Shown here in pieces: positions 5,813 to 9,904 of a stretch of 9,904 bases of DNA. The position numbers and the translations under genes were made by a program. The DNA comes from JAJZJT01 sp049964655 (GTDB lineage Bacteria; Actinomycetota; Acidimicrobiia; Acidimicrobiales; RAAP-2), in contig JBMFXC010000086.1 in assembly GCA_049964655.1 (NCBI GenBank), positions 1 through 9,904 of the forward strand, written 5' to 3'. The notes under the pieces were generated by a model that saw only the letters and a program-made list of their open reading frames with translations, was not told where the DNA came from and did not search any database. Each line of letters starts with the position of its first letter. Position 1 is the first letter of the stretch.

Positions 5813-6651
5813 GGTTCCACCTCCTGTGGCGAGGCGAGCTCCCGGGACGGAAAGCGCCGCTCACGTGCGCCGGTGCCACGGGGCGCCGCCGGGTCGGCGC
5901 TGGTAGGACCTGCTCGACCGGCGCCGCCGGCACGACGGAGGAGACCAGCCCGCACCGCGTCGAGGTGGGCGACCAGGTCGGTGACGGCGGTGTCGAGCAG
6001 CTCGAGGCCTTCGGTCGCGGTCGCGCCGGTCGGGTCCCCGAGGACGCCGCTCGGGCTGACCGCCCGGACCCCCTCGGACCGCAGGCGCGGCAGCAGGGTG
6101 GCGAGCGGCGCGGTCTCCCCGACAGCGGCGTGTCGGGCGGCGACAAGGCCCGGGTCGAGAGCTGCGAGGACCGAGGTCTCCGTGCGGCCGGCGTGGGCGT
6201 CCCCTGGCCAACGGGGGCTCCAGGCCGTCACCAACCGGCCCTCTCCTCGGAGCCGGTGGACCGCTCTCCTCACGGGCTCGTGGTTCCCGCCGTGGCAGGA
6301 CACGAGGACCACGGCGGCGAAGTGCCGGCTCGCCGAGCGGACGACCTCGACGAGCACCAGCTCGACGGCGTCCTGTCCGATCGAGAGGGTGCCCGGGAAG
6401 TCCTCGTGCTCGCCGCTCGAACCGAGGGGGAGCACGGGAGCGACGAGGACTGCCCCGCCGGCGCTGGCGCCGGGGGAGCCGGTGTCCGCCTGCTGGGCAG
6501 CCCGGATGGCGATAGCGGCGGCGATAGCGGTGTCGGTCCCGATCGGGAGATGGGGACCATGTTGCTCGGTGGCCCCGAGGGGGACGAGGAGCACGGAACC
6601 CTTCGCCACGGCGGCAACCTCCGTCCAGGTCATCAAGGCGAGCTCGGTCAT
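5809..6651 (-). CDS. mftE: Creatininase-family peptidase MftE
   Basis: In mycofactocin biosynthesis MftE removes the leader from the MftC-modified precursor and frees the two-residue core (AHDP). The 280-aa protein has the creatininase metal-site motifs: EQHGPHLP (Glu29, His31), GTDTA (Asp40), SGEHEDFPGT at 79-88, VSCHGGN (His120) and HAGRTETS (Glu158). The Glu-x-His and Asp spacing equals that of creatininase itself. Residues 238-280 are a Gly/Ala/Arg/Pro-rich tail beyond the fold. The ATG at 6649-6651 overlaps the stop of the ETF beta gene (ATGA), and the frame stays open far upstream only as a GC-rich artefact. The gene's stop overlaps the SDR start by 4 bp. Assignment to MftE rather than another creatininase-like amidase rests on MftF and the mycofactocin-type SDR being in the same string. 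Confidence 0.88.
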   Translation of the reverse strand: MTELALMTWTEVAAVAKGSVLLVPLGATEQHGPHLPIGTDTAIAAAIAIRAAQQADTGSPGASAGGAVLVAPVLPLGSSGEHEDFPGTLSIGQDAVELVLVEVVRSASRHFAAVVLVSCHGGNHEPVRRAVHRLRGEGRLVTAWSPRWPGDAHAGRTETSVLAALDPGLVAARHAAVGETAPLATLLPRLRSEGVRAVSPSGVLGDPTGATATEGLELLDTAVTDLVAHLDAVRAGLLRRAGGAGRAGPTSADPAAPRGTGARERRFPSRELASPQEVEP

Positions 6652-7658
6652 GACGATGGGTGCGCCGCTCCGTCCGGTGCCGGTGCCGGTGCCATCCCGT
6701 GGCGAGCGAGGTAGGCGAGGAGCGTGTCGGCTGCCTCGGTGGCGTCGACCGGGCCGACGACCTGGGTGGGCTCGTGGGCCACCAGGACGCCGGTCAGTCG
6801 GGCGATCCGGTCCCGCGGGTCGGGCTCGTGGGGAGCAGGGACGACGTGCGTGGGCGGGCGGAACGGCACGGCCGGGCCGGTGACGACCCGACCGGCGCGT
6901 CGGGGGACGGCCGGCACGGGGACGGTCACGACGGGGACGGCCTGCCCAGCAGTGGCCACGACGGCGGCCAGCGAGGCCCGGCGGAGCACGACGCCGGCGC
7001 CCTCGACCGAGCACACGGCCGGCGTGGGGATCCGGAGCTGTTCGCGCCACCCACCGTCGAGCCGCCGCAGGCCGACGAGCCCGTCGTCTGCCGGGTCGAG
7101 GCGGACGAGCCCGAGGGCCTGGGGGAGGCCGAGCTCGTGGGCGAGGAAGGCGGGCAGCTCGCCGGTGCCGCGGTCGGGCGAGCGGTCGCCGCACAGGACG
7201 ACGCCGACGGGCCCGAGGCCGGCGATGGCGGCGGCGAGCGCCCGTGCCTGGTCGCGCTGGTCGAGGACGAGCGCGCCGAGCCCCGGCACTCGGGTCGTCG
7301 GGCCATCGGGATCGGGGCTCGCACGGGTCTCGACGCGGCACACGTCGGCACCGAGGGCGACGAGCTCGCCGAGCGCGTCGTCGGCCTCCGGACCGGCGAG
7401 GGAGACGACGAACAGGCGGGTGGACCAGTGCTTGCCGAGCCGCAGCCCGAGCTCGACGGCAGCTGCTTCGGCGGCGGGGAGCACCCAGGGGGCGGCATCG
7501 TGGCTGACCGCGGCAGTGAGCGGGTCGACGTGCGGGCGGGGGTCGGTCGGTCGCACGCAGACGACGACGGCTGGCCGGGGCCGGCCCGGGTGGGCCGAGG
7601 TACCCCCGACGGGGTCCGAGGTGAGCGTGTCGTTCACCGGGCGTCCCTCATTTGTCAC
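6648..7658 (-). CDS. etfB: Electron-transfer flavoprotein beta-like subunit, mycofactocin-associated type
   Basis: Predicted partner of the ETF alpha subunit, carrying electrons from a dehydrogenase to the FixC/FixX pair. It is 336 aa from GTG 7658. The ETF beta pattern is seen as VVVCVRPTDP (31-40), APWVLPAAEAAAVELGLRL (56-74), VGVVLCGDRS (151-160), ELPAFLAHELGLPQALGLV (167-185) and a second beta sheet segment to about 235. The usual ETF beta nucleotide loop, near Asp-Gly-Asp-x-x-Gln-Thr/Val-Gly, reads SPDRGTGELP here. The C-terminal 90 residues are a Pro-rich linker and a helix (DATEAADTLLAYLARHG). Two starts are equally good: GTG 7658 and GTG 7637 each have an identical GAGG ribosome core at the same spacing because of a 21-bp duplication. 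The start is 10 bp after the fixX stop, and the stop overlaps mftE. Confidence 0.82.
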   Translation of the reverse strand: MTNEGRPVNDTLTSDPVGGTSAHPGRPRPAVVVCVRPTDPRPHVDPLTAAVSHDAAPWVLPAAEAAAVELGLRLGKHWSTRLFVVSLAGPEADDALGELVALGADVCRVETRASPDPDGPTTRVPGLGALVLDQRDQARALAAAIAGLGPVGVVLCGDRSPDRGTGELPAFLAHELGLPQALGLVRLDPADDGLVGLRRLDGGWREQLRIPTPAVCSVEGAGVVLRRASLAAVVATAGQAVPVVTVPVPAVPRRAGRVVTGPAVPFRPPTHVVPAPHEPDPRDRIARLTGVLVAHEPTQVVGPVDATEAADTLLAYLARHGMAPAPAPDGAAHPSS

Positions 7659-7671
7659 CGGGCGCCCCTCA
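7630..7671 (-). repeat. 21-bp tandem duplication of a stop/ribosome-site/start unit
   Basis: Reading the minus strand, 7671-7651 and 7650-7630 both begin TGAGGG, then A/G, then CGCCCGGTG, and match at 17 of 21 positions. The first TGA is the stop of fixX. In each copy GAGGG lies before a GTG in the ETF beta frame. The next gene therefore has two ribosome sites and two start codons seven codons apart. Confidence 0.75.
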
Positions 7672-8022
7672 TCCGTGATGGAAGACGACGCCGTGACCGC
7701 CGTCCGGGTAGGTCCAGGTGATGGCTCCAGCTCCGTTGCACACCTGGTAGCAGGTGCCGCACTCGAAGCACTGTTCGTAGTTGAACAAGATGCCGCCGTC
7801 GGAGGTGGGCGCGAACAGGTCGGCCGGGCACGCCGAGACGCATGCCTTGGTCGTGCACGACCGACAGACGGCCGAGTCGACGGTGATGTGCGCCCGGGTC
7901 CCGACGCGGAACTCGACGGTCGCCATGCGCTCCTCGAAAGACTGCGCGGGATAGACCGTGCCGCCGTGCCGCGATCGGACAGGTGCCCGCAGCGGGGTGG
8001 GGGCGGTGGGCTCGGTGCTCAT
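7669..8022 (-). CDS. fixX: FixX-like ferredoxin
   Basis: Small iron-sulfur protein that works with the FixC flavoprotein to pass electrons to quinone. It is 117 aa with eight Cys in the FixX arrangement: C53-x2-C56-x4-C61-x3-C65-Pro and C85-x2-C88-x2-C91-x3-C95 (CFECGTCYQVC). AHITVD precedes the first group, and the end WTYPDGGHGVVF is the usual FixX/ETF-QO C-terminus. Residues 1-22 are a variable extension rather than a signal peptide. The ATG overlaps the fixC stop (ATGA) and has GAGG eight bases upstream (inside the fixC coding end). Its own stop lies within the ribosome site of the ETF beta gene. Confidence 0.92.
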   Translation of the reverse strand: MSTEPTAPTPLRAPVRSRHGGTVYPAQSFEERMATVEFRVGTRAHITVDSAVCRSCTTKACVSACPADLFAPTSDGGILFNYEQCFECGTCYQVCNGAGAITWTYPDGGHGVVFHHG

Positions 8023-9359
8023 CCGAAGATCCTCGCGGCGCGCAGTGCGTCGGCGGCCAGCTGTCGGAGAGGGATCCCGTGGCGGGCCGCCGTGTGGCGT
8101 AGGACGCGCCAGCCGCCCGGCTTGGGCTCGGGGTTGGCCACGGTGAACAGCTGCTCGACGAGGTCGCAGACCATCGCCGGGTACTGGTGCTGCACTCGGT
8201 CGCTCAGGACGAGCCCCGGCGCGCCCCGGAACCGCTTGTGGTCGGCCAGCACGAACTGGTCCTCGAGTGCGGACCGGTAGGAGGCGAGGCCCGCCGCCGA
8301 GCAGTCACCCGAGGCGAGGGCTTGGGCAGCTGCCTGCCCGGCTGCCCACCCCGACCCGATGGCGAAGTTCACGCCCTCGAGCCAGATGCCCGCGGCCAGG
8401 GTGAGTGCCGCGGCGTCCCCGGCGACGAGCAGGCCGTCTGTGGCCAGCGGCGGCACCGTGTCATAGCCGCCCTCGGGGATGAGGTGGGCCGAGTACTCGC
8501 ACAGACGGGCACCCCGGAGGAGCGGCTCGATGGCCGGGTGGGCCTTGAGCTCGGCGACGACCGCCTCGGGGCGGGTGCCCGAGGCCGCGAGCTGGGTGAG
8601 GGACAGGACCGCTCCTACCGACACCGACGCCGCGTTGGTGTAGAGGAAGCCGCCGCCGGCGATGCCGCCGGTCCCGCCGAGGACCTCGATGTCGACGCCC
8701 TCTCTGCGGCCGACGCCGAAGCGCTCGTCGATGGTGGCAGGCGGGAGCTCGAGGACCTCCTTGACGCCGAGGGTGAGGTGCTCGGGGGCGCTTCGAGGGA
8801 GGAGCCCGGCCTCCTTGGCCAGAAGGGAGTTGACGCCGTCGCACGCCACGACGACCGACGCGGCGAGCTCGCCGTCGGGCCGGTCGGTGATGACCCCGGC
8901 GACCGTGCCGCTCGCGTCGCGTCGCAACCCGGTGGCGACCGTCGAGGCGACGAGCGTGGCCCCGGCCTCGACCGCCTTGTCGGCGAGCCAGCGGTCGAAG
9001 CGGGCCCGCAGGGTCGTCATGCCGTTGTAGGGGGCATCGCCCCACGCCTGGGTCCGGTAGTCGACCGACAGCGACTGGCTCCCGGTCACCACCATGGTCG
9101 AGCGCCGGACCACCCACCGTTCGACGGGGACCTCCTCCCACCACCGCGGGACGATCGGGTCGAGCACGCGGCCGTAGACGACACCGCCGTAGACGTTCTT
9201 CGAGCCCGGGAACGGGCCGCGCTCGACGAGGGCCACCGAGCGGCCAGCCCGGGCAAGGGCGAGCGCGGCGGCCGAGCCGGCCGGGCCGGCTCCGACCACC
9301 ACCGCGTCGAACCGGACCGGGCCCGGTTCACTGGCCCGGAGGACTCTCGGCTCAGCCAC
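8019..9359 (-). CDS. fixC: FixC-like flavoprotein (ETF-quinone oxidoreductase family)
   Basis: FAD enzyme predicted to take electrons from the ETF alpha/beta pair and, with FixX, deliver them to membrane quinone. From GTG 9359 it has 446 aa, the normal size for FixC. FDAVVVGAGPAGSAAA at 17-32 is the FAD-binding glycine motif, followed by ALVERG at its strand end. GSKNVYGGVVYGRVLDPIVPRWWEE (in two parts, 52-62 and 63-76) is typical of FixC. ACDGVNS is at 172-178, LLVAGDAA at 310-317 and GIWLEGVNFAIGSG at 324-337. No transmembrane helix is evident. The frame is open to an ATG 38 codons upstream, but that stretch is the fixB coding end in another frame, and GGGAGGGAGG lies five bases before GTG 9359. 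The gene overlaps the ETF alpha stop by 8 bp and fixX by 4 bp. Confidence 0.93.
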   Translation of the reverse strand: MAEPRVLRASEPGPVRFDAVVVGAGPAGSAAALALARAGRSVALVERGPFPGSKNVYGGVVYGRVLDPIVPRWWEEVPVERWVVRRSTMVVTGSQSLSVDYRTQAWGDAPYNGMTTLRARFDRWLADKAVEAGATLVASTVATGLRRDASGTVAGVITDRPDGELAASVVVACDGVNSLLAKEAGLLPRSAPEHLTLGVKEVLELPPATIDERFGVGRREGVDIEVLGGTGGIAGGGFLYTNAASVSVGAVLSLTQLAASGTRPEAVVAELKAHPAIEPLLRGARLCEYSAHLIPEGGYDTVPPLATDGLLVAGDAAALTLAAGIWLEGVNFAIGSGWAAGQAAAQALASGDCSAAGLASYRSALEDQFVLADHKRFRGAPGLVLSDRVQHQYPAMVCDLVEQLFTVANPEPKPGGWRVLRHTAARHGIPLRQLAADALRAARIFG

Positions 9360-9904
9360 GACCGCCTCCCTCCCTGGTGGTATGCCCCTCGGCGGTGGCG
9401 TGCTCGCTGGCGTCCCGACCCGGGTCGCCCACCCCGAGCCGGCGGGCGACCTCGACGAGGAGGGCGCGGGCATCGGTCACGAGGGCGAGGTCGGCCATCG
9501 TGGTCATCGGGCAGGACGGGTCGAGGTTGACGCTGACCACCCGGCGCGGGGAACCGAGGCCGCCGACGTGCTGGCTGGCTCCCGAGATCCCGAAGGCCAC
9601 GTACACCTCTGGGTCGACTTCGACCCCGGTGGTGCCGATCTGGCGGTCGTAGCCGATCCAGCCGGCGTCCGAGGCGACCCGTGTGCCGCCGGTCGAGGCG
9701 CCGAGCGCGGTCGCGACGTCGGCGAGCAGCCCGAAGGTCGCCCTGGCCCCGACGTCGTCTTGTCCCGCGGCGAGCCCCGCCCCGCCTCCCAGTACGAACC
9801 GGGCGTCGGCGAGGTCCATCGTCTCCGGGTCGGGTGGGAGCTCGGCGACGACCGTGACCTCGGCACTCGCAGCGCCGGCCTCGGTGCCGCCCTCGCCCTC
9901 CTGG
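9352..9904 (-). CDS. etfA: Electron-transfer flavoprotein alpha subunit, C-terminal part (5' end outside window)
   Basis: The frame is open to the window edge, so about 184 C-terminal residues are seen. This is the FAD-binding half of ETF alpha. The family signature is clear: RATFGLLADVATALGA, VASDAGWIGYDRQIGTTG (FAD-phosphate loop, near 9625-9675), then DPEVYVAFGISGASQHVGGL (near 9552-9610) and VVSVNLDPSCPMTTMADLALV. The FAD loop reads QIGTTG where Q-[VI]-G-Q-T-G is usual, a Gln to Thr change. The last 25 residues (GVGDPGRDASEH and a Gly-rich end) lie beyond the conserved fold. The gene is the first visible member of the string and runs into fixC with an 8-bp overlap; any promoter lies outside the window. 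Confidence 0.92.
   Translation of the reverse strand, partial: QEGEGGTEAGAASAEVTVVAELPPDPETMDLADARFVLGGGAGLAAGQDDVGARATFGLLADVATALGASTGGTRVASDAGWIGYDRQIGTTGVEVDPEVYVAFGISGASQHVGGLGSPRRVVSVNLDPSCPMTTMADLALVTDARALLVEVARRLGVGDPGRDASEHATAEGHTTREGGGRG
9365..9374 (-). promoter_or_regulatory. Strong ribosome binding site for fixC
   Basis: GGGAGGGAGG on the minus strand ends five bases before the GTG at 9357-9359. It fixes the fixC start and excludes the longer frame. It lies inside the Gly/Arg-rich coding end of the ETF alpha gene. Confidence 0.75.

Noticed and set aside
4235..6883. 882-codon open frame on the plus strand
   Set aside because: It runs antisense to mftF, the SDR and mftE, which have clear family motifs. 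The product is Arg/Ser/Pro/Gly-rich with no motif, the usual shadow of high-GC genes.
6652..7341. N-terminal extension of the mftE frame by 230 codons
   Set aside because: The extension is Arg/Pro-rich and lies over the ETF beta gene in another frame. The creatininase fold begins at the ATG at 6651, which overlaps the upstream stop.
9360..9473. N-terminal extension of fixC by 38 codons
   Set aside because: It covers the ETF alpha coding end and lacks family similarity. A strong ribosome site supports the GTG at 9359.

Overview
The window is very GC-rich DNA with GC-biased third codon positions, frequent GTG starts and dense gene packing with 4-bp overlaps. This points to an actinobacterium. 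A mycofactocin-type gene set next to a possible flagellar-sigma promoter would suit a motile, free-living lineage such as Acidimicrobiia, but that placement is inference only. Apart from the last 37 codons of one gene at the left edge, every gene is on the minus strand, so the window reads from right to left.

Right part (9904 down to 3391) is one tight gene string: electron-transfer flavoprotein (ETF) alpha subunit (cut by the window edge), FixC-like ETF-quinone oxidoreductase, FixX-like ferredoxin, ETF beta-like protein, creatininase-family peptidase MftE, a mycofactocin-type short-chain dehydrogenase (SDR), and the mycofactocin glycosyltransferase MftF. Most junctions are 4-8 bp overlaps, so the genes are probably one transcript with coupled translation. 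Known family roles suggest this picture: MftE and MftF help make and glycosylate the peptide-derived redox cofactor mycofactocin, the SDR uses it as electron acceptor for an alcohol, and the ETF/FixCX set could carry electrons on to quinone. The precursor peptide and the other maturation genes (mftA, mftB, mftC, mftD) are not in the window.

Middle part (3390 to 1353): a spacer with a candidate FliA-type (flagellar sigma) promoter, a small unrecognised reading frame, and a bacteriohemerythrin-GAF-GGDEF protein. The last is a likely oxygen- or redox-responsive diguanylate cyclase with all diiron ligands, an intact GGDEF active site and an inhibitory I-site.

Left part (1352 to 1): a SAM-dependent methyltransferase with a long C-terminal extension. 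It runs head-on into the 3' end of a plus-strand gene that may be a glycosyltransferase. The two coding regions overlap by 22 bp, and the overlap is an inverted repeat bounded by the two stop codons.

No rRNA, tRNA, CRISPR array, transposase or integrase was seen. Notable small-scale structures are a 36-bp in-frame tandem repeat in mftF and a 21-bp tandem duplication of the stop/ribosome-site/start unit ahead of the ETF beta gene.
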